Notes: generated from the letters alone by a model not told the origin. A stretch of 64,000 bases of DNA from Leptodontidium sp. MPI-SDFR-AT-0119 (GCA_020726505.1 JAHLEZ010000002.1:4650001-4714000), one strand, 5' to 3'. Counted from the first letter of the stretch, positions 23,797-37,063 are shown. Translations and numbers: made by a program.

Positions 23797-24176
23797 GAGG
23801 AGGGTTGGGAAATGATATGATAGTGTGTAAGATTCGTATTAGCAATGAAGTTATGGATACCAGAATGAAACCGGAGAAAACGACACGGGAGTTGTAGATA
23901 CAGCACGGATTGGGGAATTGGAAAAACCACGCATGGAACTAGGTGGAAAGAGTCAATGTATCATTATTCGTTGTCTCTTCTCTCTCTAGTTTATCCTTTT
24001 TGTATTCTGGGGAATTCTAGAATAGCCAGTCAAAGAACCAGCCGCAATTGGGGAATACGAAAACGCCTCATATGCCCTTTTCATTCCATTCCAATACAGT
24101 CAAATCAGTCCCATACTCCCTCTCTCCATCCATGTAGCTATGCACCTGAAAAAGTCACAAATCAATCCAGACCAAA
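23797..24176. other. Convergent 3' region
   Basis: Trailer space between the ceramidase stop and the RNA polymerase III subunit stop. Nothing further was seen. Confidence 0.5.
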
Positions 24177-27100
24177 TCAAAACTCCATTTCGTCAGGCAA
24201 GTTATTCGCCTTTCTCTCGACCGCAATTCTCTTCCGCTCAGCCAATTCCGCAGCGCGGATCTTCTGGCGCTCAGCCTGATCTACCAACCATGCGTCCTCG
24301 AAGAGAGTAGGCTTCTGCTTGGTGTCTTCAGGCTTGAGACCTAGCTTCCGCACGACTTGGAAAGCGCCTGTACCAACGCTCATAGTCTGTCCCATGATGA
24401 TACATTCACTGACTCCCTCGATGAGATCGGATTTCATGCCAGCCGCAGCATCGAACAAGTGATCTGGTGTCTTCTCGAAAGAGGCGAGTTGCAAAACACT
24501 GTCTCGCATCTTGGAGAGTCCGAAACGAGTAATGCCGAGTACTTCGCCCTTGTATGTCATGACATCGGCAAGGAGTTGCATGTGTCGAGGATCGATACCC
24601 ATGTCTCCCATGACGGCGCCGATTTCGGTTGCGATGGTTGTTCGGGCAGCCTCGATTCCGAGGACGTCCTTGACTTCCATGATGCCGTTGCAGGTCGTCT
24701 GGGTGCCGATTACTCCCTCCGTGGTCATACAAGCTCGGAGTCCATAACCCTCTACAAGAACCGCATGTGTATCTATTCCATCCACAGTTGTCTTTTGAAT
24801 AATTGCCCGAGTTGCATCAGGATATCCAGAGATGGCTATGGCAGGTAGCGCCCGCTTGAGATAGTTGACTCGAAGCAGGATGTCCGAATATGCTTCATCA
24901 AGAGCACCTTTCTTGGGGCCACCGCGAGCACCCATGTTTCCGCCACTGTCTGCCGTGACGTTGATGATCAAGCAATCTCCACTGATACTGACGTCGTTAC
25001 CACGGATCTTCAACTTCTTGTTCGCGACAATTGAATTGAATATATCGTTCAATGTGATTCCGAGTTGCATGTCCGCGAGAGAATCCAAGTTGATACACAG
25101 GCAGATGGCGGAGGTTTTGGTTGACCACATGTCTTCTACGAAGCGGAGGACGTCCGAAATGTAGGTCTTCTCGATTCGACCCTTGACACGACGGGCAGCT
25201 TTGAATTGGTATTTGTCCTCGAGAGGGCAGGAGATGACAGGCGTACTGATGACCTTGGATGCGTTGATGATTTCCTTGATACGGGGCACACCCTGAGTGA
25301 TACTCATACCAGCGACACCAGCAAAATGGAAGGTCTTCAAGGTCATTTGGGTACCAGGCTCTCCGATGGATTGTGCTCCAACAGCTCCCACAGCATGACC
25401 AGGCTCCACATGTGCCTTGGCATACTTGTCCAAGCATAGTGAAATGAACATTCTCAGCGTACGGAGTGAAATCTTGTGCGTGCGATCCATTTGATCTTTC
25501 CGGATCGGATCCGTGTCGGCCTTCTTGCGTTTATCGCCAGCTCTGGGAAGGTCTTCCATTTCATTCATACCGGCTGCTTTCCGTGCCTGTGCTAAACGAT
25601 GAGCGAGACCAGCTACGAAGTCGGTAATTGTGACGAGGAAGCCACGAGCACTTTCGAACTCGTCAACGCCACGATCTGACGCGTCGTCGTAGTCCAGGGG
25701 TTCACCAAAAACGTCCTTTCTTTTGTATCGATCTTCCTGTGAAGCCAACAGTCTCTTGCACTCGGCCATGATCTGATATGGTAAGAGTCCTCGTTCACTG
25801 TTGTCCCACGTCATCGTCTCGGCATGAGTCCATGTGCGTGCAAAATGGACCGGCACAGCAGTACCTTCCATATCAACGGGATCCAGTTTGTCAGCTCCAA
25901 ACTGGAACTGAACGACTATACCCGAGGAGTTTCGTACGGTGTCATCGTACTGAGTTGACAAGTCCTCAAGAGACTTCATCAACCTTCTGGACATATATCC
26001 GGTCTCAGCAGTTTTGACAGCTGTATCGACCAAACCTTCACGGCCAGAAATAGCGTGGAATAGAAACTCGGTAGGTGTTAGGCCTGTGAAGAAACTGTTT
26101 TTGACGAATCCTTTAGATGGAGGCTGCCGTGCGTTCTTAGGGAAATGAGGTAAGGTTCTGTCTTGGAAACCATCCGCAACACGTTGACCTCCAATAATCT
26201 GTTGTCCGACAACCGCCACCATCTGAGCAACGTTAATGTTCGAACCCTTGGATCCGGATTTGGCCATGATAAGAGGAGCGTTCCATTTGCTAAGGGTGTT
26301 GATGCAGTACTCTCCAGCATCTTGTCTGACTTTGCTCAGAACACCAGAGATCCTGTTCTCCAAAGTTTCTTCTAGATCGCAACCCGTGGACTTCTCCAGA
26401 GTGCCATTCTTGAATTGGCTGATCAGATTGTCAGAATCCTTGTAGGCTTCTGCGACAAGTTCTGCTTTCTCCTCAGTGAGCTTTTGAGATGGGTAGACGT
26501 CACTAATACCAATGGAGAATCCCATGTTGGTAAGGTATCGAGCCGAGACTTTGGCAAGTCTATCCATGGCTATGACAGCCTCATCGGGACCAAAATCTCG
26601 AAGAATGATGTAGAAAATCGAATCTTTCTTTCCGGATCCGACGGTGGTCTTGTCCATTCTACCGCACATGACTTCTGAATTGCGGACTACAAGCCATCCA
26701 TCGTTGATATCCATATCTGGGCATTGACCCGGGACAGGTTTGTAGTCTCGGCATTTGGCATCCAGGTTGACCTTCACAGGAGATTTGCTATTCGGTCGCA
26801 TGAGAATACTGAAGACCTGTTTGCCAGTCCAAAGTGCCTCAGGCTTGATGATTGCAGGCGGGGGAAGGTCCAAGTGGGTGTTACCATCAACCATGTACAT
26901 ACACAGTGTAGTGAATGTTTTCCGATCGAAGAAGTTCTCCTTGCTACTCAAGAGATATGCAGCGGTGATGAAATCTTGGGTGGCCGAAATGATTGGCTCT
27001 CCGTTCTTTGGCGTAGAGAGGTTGTTCTTGACTCCCATGAGATTGATGGCCTCTGTCCTAGCCTCCTCGGTTTGAGGAACGTGCAAGTTCATCTCGTCGC

Positions 27101-28845
27101 CATCGAAATCGGCGTTGTACGGATTGCACACACACTCGTTGAGCCGGAAAGTCCTCCATGGTCTGACTTTGACATAATGACTCATGATACTGAGCTTGTG
27201 AAGGGAGGGTTGTCGGTTGAAGAGAACAATATCCCCATCTTCAAGATGTCTCTCGACAACATCACCAATCCGCAGATTCTTGGCCTCAGTCTCTCGGCGG
27301 GCAAACCTCAGAGAAATTTTGTGATCAGAGTCCTTCTTCACGATCTGATTGGCACCAGGGTGAACAGTAGGGCCGTTCTTAACACACTTGCGTAGCTTTT
27401 CGATGTTCTGCCGTTGTACTCGTTCCGGGTAGGTCATGTTCTTGGCCACCAATATTGGAACAGCGACTTGTTCAATGGACAAATTCGGATCAGGAGAGAT
27501 GACTGTTCGAGCCGAGAAGTCTACACGTTTTCCCGACAAGTTTCCTCTGAATCGACCCTGTTTGCCCTTCAGACGTTGACAGAAACCTCGGATTGCCTTT
27601 CCATTGCCTTTGTCTTGAAGACCAGGGACATCGCTGTTGACGTACAAGGCGATTTGTGTTTGCAGGAAATCCCATTGCTCCACGATAGTCTGAATTGGTT
27701 GACCTCTCTGCAGAGCAGCACGAATCATGGAGCTGACATGGACAATTTCTGCAAGCTTGGTTGTGAGATCGTCCTCATTACTTGCATTTTCTTGCGCAAC
27801 AGATGGACGAATGCAGATCGGCGGTGCAGGAACGAATTGCCAGATGAACATCTCGGGTCTGCCCTCCGCAGGATTGAGGCCAAGAAGCTCGCAATCACTT
27901 GGTGTGATCATCTTGAATAGATTCAAAACTCTCAAGGGATTGAGGTCATCCATGGCCTTCTTCAAGTGCTTGTCAAGCTCCGCATTGTTCTTCTTTGCCT
28001 CCTCGAAAGACTTATGGTATACAAGCATGCTTGGAGGAGGGACTTTCTTAGCAGCAGTTGACTTGTTGAATGCTTGGTATCTGTCGTGGGCCAATCTAAG
28101 CGGCGCAAGCTTTCGAATCTGGCCGTTGACTGCATCACAGTAAGGGCATATCCTAACTTTCCGGCATTGCTCGTTGATCTTCTTGCAGATCTGTGTCCGC
28201 TTCAAGTTGTCGATTCCTGGCACTCGAAGTTGCTTCAAGAAGGTTCGTCGTTCGGATTCGGTGAGAAGTACTCTGGCGCAATCCTTGCCACTGAGTTAGT
28301 CTATGTCCTTTCTAAGTGGTAAATACTGCATACTTTGCAAATATTTTGTAAGAACATCTGAGTCAACTTCAGGTAACCAATATGGAATGCGGGGAGCGCC
28401 AGTCTAACATGACCAAAATGGCCATTGCAGTTCTGGAGTCCTTCGCCGCAGGTGTCACAGATTCCAGTCTTGCTTGAGGTTCCCTATGCAAATCGACTGT
28501 CAGCCACCAGGTCCCCTTACACCTTCACTTCTGATCCTTACCAATCTTGTATCGAGCGGTCCGTTTTCCATAGGCTTTCGCCCTGTTTCCATGTTATAGA
28601 GTATGCGATCCGAAACTTCGAGGACTCCCTGGTTGACGATTTGGGTGTTGGATCTGCACACTGGTTAGCAGGAAAGCTGGAGACTGTTAAAAGGATACTC
28701 ACTGGATACCGAACTTGAGGGAGGAAAATTCTATACAACGTTAATCTCCATAGCTTGCGACGGTGGGCGGCAATTCCTTACTCTTGGGCACATTGTCAAC
28801 GACTTGAGCCTTGATAGACTCTCCGCCAGTCGATGTGAGCTGCAT
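24177..28845 (-). CDS. RPO31: DNA-directed RNA polymerase III largest subunit (RPC1/RPC160)
   Basis: Five exons (28845-28782, 28730-28703, 28653-28542, 28483-28334, 28283-24177) give 1486 residues, near the 1460 of yeast. The clamp zinc motif CDTCGEGLQNCNGHFGH starts at residue 77. A second cluster follows (CRKVRICPYCDA). The catalytic loop NADFDGDEMN at about 508-517 holds the three Asp that bind Mg2+. The bridge-helix region GREGLVDTAVKTAETGYMSRR and the trigger loop GEPGTQMTLKTFHFAG are intact. Sequence type fits Pol III rather than Pol I or II (no CTD heptads; FEDAWLVDQAE end). It transcribes tRNA and 5S RNA genes. Exon 2 is only 28 nt. The last intron ends at an AAG acceptor, because the upstream CAG lies only a few bases after the branch CTAAC. 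Confidence 0.95.
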
Positions 28846-29568
28846 TGTGGCGGCGGTATGCTATCATGCGTCGACCACGAAGCTGCTGTGTTGTTTGCAG
28901 TTCAAAGATTGGGTCATAAAAGCATCGTTGTTCGAAGATGTAGTGAACTCGAGCTTCGAGCTTCGCTGTGAATTTGTCGCGGACTAGCTTTTTGGTGGGG
29001 CACGAATGACTCCCAAGTCGCCGAGCCTCATGGCGGGGTCCTCGCTAGCAACTTTGATATTTGTATTTTCTTGGCGCTCGTTAACCCTTATTTTCTCTCG
29101 CTTCTCCCTAGATCAGAGGGGCAGTTGTAGATTTTTTTTTCAAACAACATCAATGGCTACATATTCTCCCAGAAAGTGGTTGGTTATTGCCTCCCTTCTT
29201 GTGTCGATCATAGCCCATGTCTATCTTCTCATTTGTGAGGCAGAGAGCTCGTGTTTCATGTAATTTCATCGCAGGCCGACAGGAAAGTCCTTACCGAGAC
29301 AATAACACAGTTTGACTGGACGCGAACTGATCACGAACTACGATGAACTTCCCTAGATTAAGATTCCGCTTCCACTCCTGTGGCTAAAGCAAAGAAGAGA
29401 CTGGGTCCTGAGCTCTTGACCTCCAGATGATTAGGTCCTTCCGGCAGGGCACATATCAAGGTTACTGTTCGGTCAGGGTCACTTCCAAATGAGATACTTC
29501 TGTCAACTTTCAAGGGTAGTGCATTCGATTAATCAAACAAAGCCACAATGAATACAATTCAAGGTCTA
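28846..29568. other. Intergenic: RPC1 promoter and NEM1 3' flank
   Basis: A plus-strand open frame at 29006-29263 encodes 85 residues with one hydrophobic stretch (KWLVIASLLVSIIAHVYLLI). It has no recognisable family and no supporting context, so it is not called as a gene. Confidence 0.45.
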
Positions 29569-31193
29569 TTAAGCTATGTGCTTTCCATCTTCCCCGCCCC
29601 TAAGAGCTAGGAAAGCCCGAACATCAGTAACATACTGCAAACCTTCTAGCAATGGCACGAGATGCATAAGGTCGTTATCCGTAGGGTCACTGATCCAGCC
29701 CTCTATGGGTATCGCATTGTCTGATATTCAGTTAGAGATGTTACCAAACAAGTAAAGCAACACTTACCTTGGTGGAACATGTAGCTCAGAGGGCTGTTAT
29801 CCAGAATCATGACCTTGCTGAGATCCGGTTCCACAGAGCTCAAATCCTTGATGAAAGCGCCATGGCGGTATGTACAATGTTGCCGGTAATATCGACCCGA
29901 AAAGAATTTGCGCTCTGTCTCTAAGAAGTCTATGACAGGGTCTGCGTATTCCTGGACAGACGCGGTAAAGATAACGAGGTTGTACCACTTACAAATCTAT
30001 TTTGGTCAGAAAGTCCTTGTCAAATATCTCAAGGTACTCACTCGTCGCAGGAAGTCGTCACAATGAGGCCTCTTGTGAACATAATATAGAATTGGGTGTT
30101 GGGGACCTGGCACTGCATTCCCACCAGCTCCAACCACAGTGTTGAGCTTGACTTCAACCATATGACCAGTGCTCATCCTGCCCCCTTTAGCCATACTATG
30201 AATTAAAGTTTCGTCGAGGTCAAGAATCAAAGTCTTTTGAGCAAGCTTTCCGCTTGGTGCGTCCGTGGTATAGGAAGGCTGACGACGAGGAATAAGAGGT
30301 CTTGGTGGTGCAGGCGCACGAGGGTATTTTGTCATGGAAAGAGATGAGGCTGGGGATGTAGGAGATTTGAGAGTTGCGGGTGAGATTTCGCTACCCGCAA
30401 TAGCACCAGATCCATTGCTCTGTGTACTTGTTGACTGTGCCTTCCGATGCTTTCGCTGCCGCACACTATCTTCGTTATGGAGCTTGATCCTTATTGAGCG
30501 TCTCGCTGGGGCGATCTCGTCGGAGGCTTGCAGTGACTTCGAACGTGTATGCCGAGCGGAAGCAGACAATGATGATTGCTCTGTTTCGCTCATGGACCGG
30601 TCGCGGTCTGACTCGGACTCGGAAGATAGGCCTGATGAGGAGGAGTTCGACGAGAAGCCCTTCCTTCCCTTGACAGACGTCCGTCTTCCAGAAGTCTTGC
30701 CACGGTTTTGATTTTCCATCGTTCCATCCTCAGTGGAATTGATGCCAAGAGCTTGTGCGGTAGAGACACGTCTTGTGCCGAGTTTCCTCATCTGAGAGAA
30801 TGGAGCAAAGTTTCCTTGCTCGTCGCAAAGATATGCGAAAAGGTAAACACCTGGTGCAGCAAGTGTGGAAAGGAACCAGCGTATGGATTCAATAAATGCG
30901 AATGAGATTCGCTTCGGAATTACACGCCATCCCGTGCCTTCTGAATCTTTGACCTCGCGATCCTCCTTGTCTAGAAGGGGTGTCTCTTCATGGACGGTCC
31001 TATCATCCTCCTGGTCGGCTTCAGGGCTATCGCTTGGGTATTCTGACTTCTCATCCAATATGTCCTCTCGCGAATTCCTCCTCGACTCTGTCCCAGTCGC
31101 AGAAGAAAAGATGTTTCCCAAGGAGTTACTCCTCGATGGTGATGGAGTCTGCGGCGGAGACACTCGTGCCGAGAGGATGTTCAGAGAGTTCAT
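29569..31193 (-). CDS. NEM1: Nem1-like protein phosphatase (FCP1/SCP HAD family)
   Basis: Three exons (31193-30042, 29996-29768, 29720-29569) give 510 residues. The C-terminal FCP1-homology domain begins with KTLILDLDETLIHS (Asp325 nucleophile, Asp327). It continues through VHKRPHCDDFLRR, CKWYNLVIFTASVQEYADPVID, KVMILDNSPLSYMFHQ and DNAIPIEGW. A hydrophobic segment at residues about 96-122 would anchor the protein in the ER/nuclear envelope. Between them lies a Ser/Arg-rich disordered linker. In yeast Nem1 with Spo7 dephosphorylates the phosphatidate phosphatase Pah1 and so controls phospholipid versus triacylglycerol synthesis and nuclear membrane growth. It is divergent from the eIF2B beta gene. 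Confidence 0.93.
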
Positions 31194-31889
31194 CGTTCTA
31201 TCCGAGCCATGAAGGAGGAGGTTGGAGAGCTTCTATTGACAAAGCGGGGGGTTTCGCTGAAGGCCTCAGAGGCAACTATAGAACGTGGCAATGAGCGCTC
31301 TGAAATCCCACACACAATAGACTATGTGAAGCTCTACGCGCCTGTGTGTATGCTTTGTTGAGGTGGCTGCACGTCGTTTCCGTCTTGCGAAGCTGTGAGG
31401 GTGAGCAGCTGAGCCTCGGAGCTTGTAATAATAACGGGTTGGGAACCGGATATCGCCGAAGAGTCCAATGTACTATTCCTATTCCTGCTCTGGACAAAGA
31501 ACATGTGCTGCAATGGATCTTGTGTTTGGCGTAGGTACTGTAGCTGTAGCTTCACGGTTTGCGCGGGCAATTGTTGCGCGGCATTGAGATGCGGACTGAC
31601 GAGCAGCATCCGAGCGTTCGCGACTGGACTCGGGAGTCATAAAAATAAGTTTACCACCAACGTATTTAAAGAACAACCTCACATCTTCTCACACCCCGAC
31701 AGCTTCCCACAACACAGCACAAGTCTCAGATTTGATCACTGCATTTAAATTCCCATCGGTATGGACCAAAAGGCCCTTGACATTCCTGGTTGAAAGCAAA
31801 ACACCCACTAAATACCCCTCCAGGAATTCAGCATTTGCTCCGTCAAACGCACTCAACCCGTGGCCTCAAGGCCAGCAACTTGAACAAGC
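31194..31889. promoter_or_regulatory. Head-to-head promoter region, NEM1 / eIF2B beta
   Basis: A 696-base gap lies between divergent start codons. The frame of eIF2B exon 2 stays open upstream to 31790, but that is through intron and leader sequence. No specific binding site was assigned. Confidence 0.45.
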
Positions 31890-33455
31890 ATGCCGTCACT
31901 ACAGACTGGCTATGCGCCAAATCTCAGCGTCTTTTTGAAGTCGCTCAAAGCTGCTCCGTTGGAGTCTTCCATCGAGAACCTCATCTCGTATGCAATTCCA
32001 CTACAGCCCGTTGCGCCTACTCTACTAATATATGCAGGCTCCTCAAACGAAGACAGATCCAAAATTCCAGACCATGCGCAATTGCCACAGCTCATCTCCT
32101 CCTCCGCGTGGTCGCAAAGTTCAAATGGACAGACATTGGGAAGCTCTTGGAAAGAATACAAGAAGTCGGCAGACGCCTCACAGCAGCGCAGCCAAGAGAG
32201 ATGGTGGTGGGCAATATAGTACGACGAGTTCTAGGAATGATAAGAGATGAGGCGAAAGAGGACAGGGCTGAAGATGGGAGCGATTCTGCGTCAAATGTTG
32301 GCTCTCCAAGCCGGAAAGAAAGCTATTCTGGATCGCCCAGGATCGATGGTGCACCACCAACCTTCAGCCCGCTCCGATTCGAGTCGAGCAGTGAAACGGG
32401 AGTGGCAGAGACAAATGGAGATGATGTCTTTGGCGGCAAATCAACAGCTGTCTCAAGACCTCCTATGCTCACCTCCCATCAATCATATGCGGTAGTCAAT
32501 GGTGTTCCAGTACAGCAATCAATGTTCAATCTACTCTCAGCGACACCCTCACCAAACGCGACCCCTCCAGGAACGAATTCTCCACATGGAAAGACCTCCT
32601 TTAACGCGTCATCTCTGGCACATAGAATTGCAATCACAACCAAGGACTTGAAGGCAGAGGTCATTAGTGGCATAGAGGAGATCATAGATGAACTTGATCA
32701 AGTCGATGATCAAATTGCCGCATATGCCCAGGAACACATTCACTCCAACGAGGTTATCCTTACACATTCTTCGTCTCTGAGTGTGCAGAAGTTCTTGCTC
32801 AAGGCCGCCGAAAAGAGGAAGTTTACTGTCATAGTCGCGGAATCGTATCCAAATGACCACGAAGCAACTCACGCAACGGTTGTAGGGAAGACCAATCCAT
32901 CTGGCGAAACCGGCGAAGACATGAACACAGACTCTTTCTTGAAGCCACTATCTGCAGCTGGCATCACAGTCATCCTCATTACTGATGCTGCTATTTTTGC
33001 AATCATGTCAAGAGTCAACAAGGTCATCCTAGCAACCCACGCAGTCATCGCAAATGGGGGCTTAATAGCAGCTGCAGGGGCTAGAATTATTGCTAAGGCA
33101 GCAAGAGTCCACAGAACTCCTGTCATTGTGGTCAGCGGAGTCTATAAACTCAGCCCTGAGTACCCCTTCGAGTTCGAATCTCTCATCGAGTATGGTGATC
33201 CCGGATGCATTGTTGGCTACGATGACGGACCATTGGTTGACAAGTTGGAGGTGGACAATCCAGTCTACGACTACGTGCCCCCAGATCTAGTAGATCTTTA
33301 CATCACCAATCTGTAAGTCACACGTTCACAGACACATTTTCTTTGCTAACCCCACCTACAGAGGCGCTCATGCTCCATCGTACCTCTACAGAATCGTTGC
33401 CGACCACTACAAGACTGAGGATATAAATTTCCACAAGCCCGAGCTACAATTCTGA
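31890..33455 (+). CDS. GCD7: Translation initiation factor eIF2B subunit beta
   Basis: Three exons (31890-31987, 32038-33312, 33362-33455) give 488 residues. N-terminal helices (LSVFLKSLKAAPLESSIENLISLLKRRQIQNSRPCAIATAHLLLRVV) and the Rossmann-like C-terminal domain are typical. The latter shows EHIHSNEVILTHSSSLSVQKFLLKAAEKRKFTVIVAES, AAGITVILITDAAIFAIMSRVNKVILATHAV and VYKLSPEYPFEFESL. The beta subunit is part of the regulatory core of eIF2B, the GDP/GTP exchange factor for eIF2, and helps sense phosphorylated eIF2 alpha during stress. A Ser/Pro/Thr-rich insertion of about 100 residues separates the two halves, as in other moulds. The short last exon completes GAHAPSYLYRIVADHY. Confidence 0.95.
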
Positions 33456-34493
33456 AAGCAAAGTCCCTCGATTGCACATATCACTCAAATGGGATACCGA
33501 AACCATTCCAATCTCGTTACTTTGAGAAAAAAGTTCACCACAGCCGAGTTACCGCCTGGTTATTAAAGGAAGTAAATACTGGACGGTTCCCGTTAACGGA
33601 GGGCACGTCGAATCCGCGGTCTGCGCAGGTCTCTCAAACAGAGCATCAGCTTGTTGAAACCTGGAAGCTGGGCGGTACATTCTTGGTCTGGTGTATATCC
33701 CAGTAGCTTCTTGCCCCTCAGGAAACAGACAGTGTTTTGTACTAAAAGGATGGAACAGTTGCCAGGATTAGAAAACCTATCTGCTATCTCTCTCTCTCTC
33801 TCTCTCATTCATGTGATATTCCAGTAGTCATTTCTCTTCTCGTCTAACGAAGTAAGTTTACAATCAAATGAAGCCGAGGCAACGATCCAGAAGCGCGGTG
33901 ATCATAGAGGTACTCGCTTCTCTGACAATTGGAACTTGGTGTAACCGATAATTTCCTTTGATATCAGCTATGGAGAACAGTTCTTGTAGCAAACAGTAGT
34001 CTGGGTAATTCAAACGCCTCTATCAATACCAATGAATTATCATCGGAATGGCCGTTCTTGTTGACAGATATATCGAAATGAGAGCCAGTCAAGAGAAGTT
34101 CTTTGCTGGCCATGTTCGCTGCCTTGAGGCTGCCATACGTAATCTCGCATCTGCAACAGCTTGAAGCCAATCCTCGATTGGCACAACGGCAGTGGGGGAC
34201 GCGTAGTCGGCGTTTTCGAACGAATTGCAGCGACGGGGAGCAGTCATAGGATAGCGCTCTACAAGCGAGGAAGCTCGAAGAAGCTTAAACTTGGGCTGAG
34301 CCTCGATGTGCTGGAAGGAATATCATCCCGACACATCCCAATAAGACCGTCGCGCGTGTTTAGGTCTGCTTTGTTATTTTCCATCCTCAGAACTCGACAT
34401 ACATGCCTACAATACCTCACTTCTAATCTTCACATATTACTCTCGTGTCATAATCTCTCTCTCTCTCTTGATTCTGCTGCCTTGGACCCTGAA
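33456..34493. other. Intergenic with TC microsatellites
   Basis: The segment holds a (TC)10 run at 33787-33806 and a (TC)7 run at 34454-34467, the latter directly upstream of the next start codon and so probably in its leader. No gene was recognised between them. Confidence 0.5.
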
Positions 34494-36877
34494 ATGGATA
34501 CTGCCCCTCCCCCGCCTTATAGCGAAACCGACATATACTCCACTGCGGGCACCTCACCACATCCCATCCTTACTCCTGCCACCTCGCAGACAGATAATGT
34601 ATCTGTAGCTGCTAGACCTCTGCCTTCTACCGCATCATCAGTCGACGAAACCATCTACACCCCTCTCTACTCCCCCGCAGGTTCCGACCACCAGAATCAG
34701 ACCTTTGGAGACGAGCACGACCATGTCTCCTCTTCCTCCGCCACAGCCTTCTTCGAATTCCGACCTGCTCGCAGAAACAGTTCTACCGCACCCCTTCATG
34801 CAATAAAGATATCAGTCACCCATGGAACAGAGCCAAAGGACATCCCGTATCCATCCGAGCTACTGGAGAAGGATGTGACTGAATTGGACTGGTTGACATT
34901 TGTCAATTATCTCCTCCCGGATCATGCGGCTGGAGTGAACAATGATGTGGCAGACCGGAAGCTCAAGGCGGAACTGGTGGATGAACGGATGCACCGTTTG
35001 ACTCTAGGGAAGGAGAGTCGATCGATGACTGATCTTCGCGAGGTAGATGCTCAGCTAGATCCGTTACGACAATCTCAAACCCTACCAAGCGCGGACACGT
35101 CTCGTAGACTGGAGGCTACAATATCGGAATGGAATGAGGGTTTCTTCAAGCCCAGGGGAGTGCAGATATCGAATATTGGCGTGGATGATGAACCTGCTGC
35201 TGATGGAGAAGCCACACCGATGCCAGGCTCGTGGATTCCTTGGGAACACGAGATGAATGGCGAAACAGGGCCGAGTGGCAATCAAAATTCTCGGAAAGGG
35301 TTCTTCAGCGGATTCATGCAAGCTGGACCACAGGGATTCAAAATGGGACCTATAGTTGCAGGTGCGGATGCCTTCCTCTTTCGTGTTGCTCATTTCATTG
35401 CTTTTGTCATGTCCACATTCAAATGCTACACTTTCCTTACAGAACCTATTTCAACTTTGTGGTATTTAAAGTACGTGGTCTAAGGGCTAACATGTTTGCA
35501 GACAATGACGGCTTTCGAATTGGAAGAAATGGTCTCAGGGTAAGGTCCTTTCACATTTCTGACATTACACAACTGAACTGACTTCAAAAGGCCGATAACA
35601 ATGGCTTCCGCCTTGGAAATATGTTAGTGGCCGACTCGAATGGCTTCAGACTTGGTGGTAGTCGAGGATTGAACGCAGATGTCAATGGAGTAAGCTTGGG
35701 AGGACGATCATGGGGGCGACGAGAATCTCACGATTCAGAGAGAGGTCGAGGACGGCACAAGGGCCACCGTGGCCGCTCGCATTCCCATGGTCGGCACCGA
35801 AGAAGACGAGGACGATCTGCTTCCGTTTCGAGCAATTCCAGCTCATCTAGTTCCAGTTCATCCGAATCAGACTCTTCTGTTGGATCTCTTCCAGAGTACG
35901 AGGATTTGAGGGATGGGCAACTACCTATTGTTAAGCAATCTCTGATGGAGTGGTTAAATCACCCTGACGAGCCGATCACAAGAGCATCTGTCAGAGATAT
36001 GCGAGAGGATATCAGTCACGCCAAGGACAATACGCCTCAGCAGAAAGGCCAAGACCTCTACGCCTTACGAAAGGAAGTAAGAGATTTAACGAAGCTATTC
36101 AAGGATGCGAAGAAGGCACAGAGGAGAGACCGAAGAGAAGCAAGGAGGGAAAGGAAAGCAACCAGGAAAGCCCAGAGAAAAGAGCGCCGGGCATTGAAAA
36201 GGGAAGAGCGGCAAGCCAAAAAGGATGTCAAGAGGTGTGGACCGAGAGGAGCACGTACTGGACCACCGTGGATGTCTCGATCCAACATGATGCCTGGTTC
36301 TTTCTTTCCTCCAACCGCAAACACCCCACCAGATCCCTCGTCCTCTTTCATGCCTCCTTTTGCTCCATCGTCTTCCCATGGGCCGGGAATTCCAGTACAC
36401 CCGGGACATCCTGGGTTTCCCTTTGGCAGGTCTGCATCAGCGCCATTTATGAAAGGCCTACCATTTGGTAGAGGCGGTGGGCCCCCAGGAATAGCGGCAA
36501 TCCACAACGGCTGGCCCTTTACGCACAATTCATCTTACGCACATGGCGTAGCTTCTTCCCCAACACCTGTGCCTGATGGCGCCGAAAGACTCCACGACCA
36601 AGCTTTACAGATGGAGAAATCTGCTGAGCTGAAGGAGTCTGAAGCAATCGATCTCCGAACAGCAGCTACTGGAATGTCGGTAAGCGAGAAGGAGAAGATG
36701 AAGATGAGGGACCAAGCAACGAAGCTGGAAGAAGAGGCCGAAAAATACAGAAGAGAAGTGGATAGATTGAGGGCAGAAGCTATGCATCTAGACTCAGAGA
36801 TGGCAAGGGAGTTGCAAGAAGATTCTGGGAATAATGGGCAAGAGTCAGGAGTTATACCAGGTTCTTATGTTCACTGA
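34494..36877 (+). CDS. Uncharacterised conserved fungal protein with ADNxGFRLG repeats and coiled coils
   Basis: Exons 34494-35361, 35502-35539 and 35591-36877 give 730 residues. I do not recognise a defined function. N-terminal part: PPPPYSETDIYS, then a conserved block around EKDVTELDWLTFVNYLLPDH. In the middle come tandem units ADNDGFRIG, ADNNGFRLG, ADSNGFRLGG and ADVNGVSLGG, an RS/RH-rich basic segment (HRGRSHSHGRHRRRRGRS), a poly-Ser acidic stretch, and a highly basic helix (KKAQRRDRREARRERKATRK). A Gly/Pro-rich region and a C-terminal Glu/Lys-rich coiled coil follow. The splice choice at 35361 is supported because it makes the first repeat unit read ADNDGFRIG. Close fungal homologues are, from memory, often labelled RING-finger domain proteins, but no RING cysteines are visible here. 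Confidence 0.78.
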
Positions 36878-37063
36878 TCAGCGATGTGAGGGAGTTAGTT
36901 GGGATTAGGGTTGACGTCATTCTATTTTCAAGGTAGCTTCAAAGCTCTACTCATATGCTTAATATTTAGTACTTCTACATTCTGTGCCTGGGGCAACTCA
37001 ATGTCAAAACTATTATACACATCCATGGTTCTTCATCCTATCGCGTAAACTGCAAATACCTTT

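Noticed and set aside
29006..29263. Small plus-strand open frame with one possible membrane helix
   Set aside because: No family, no conserved context; it lies in the promoter region of RPC1.
31790..31889. Upstream extension of the eIF2B beta frame
   Set aside because: The conserved N-terminus is on a separate exon at 31890-31987 that splices into the main exon; the extension is leader and intron sequence read in another frame.
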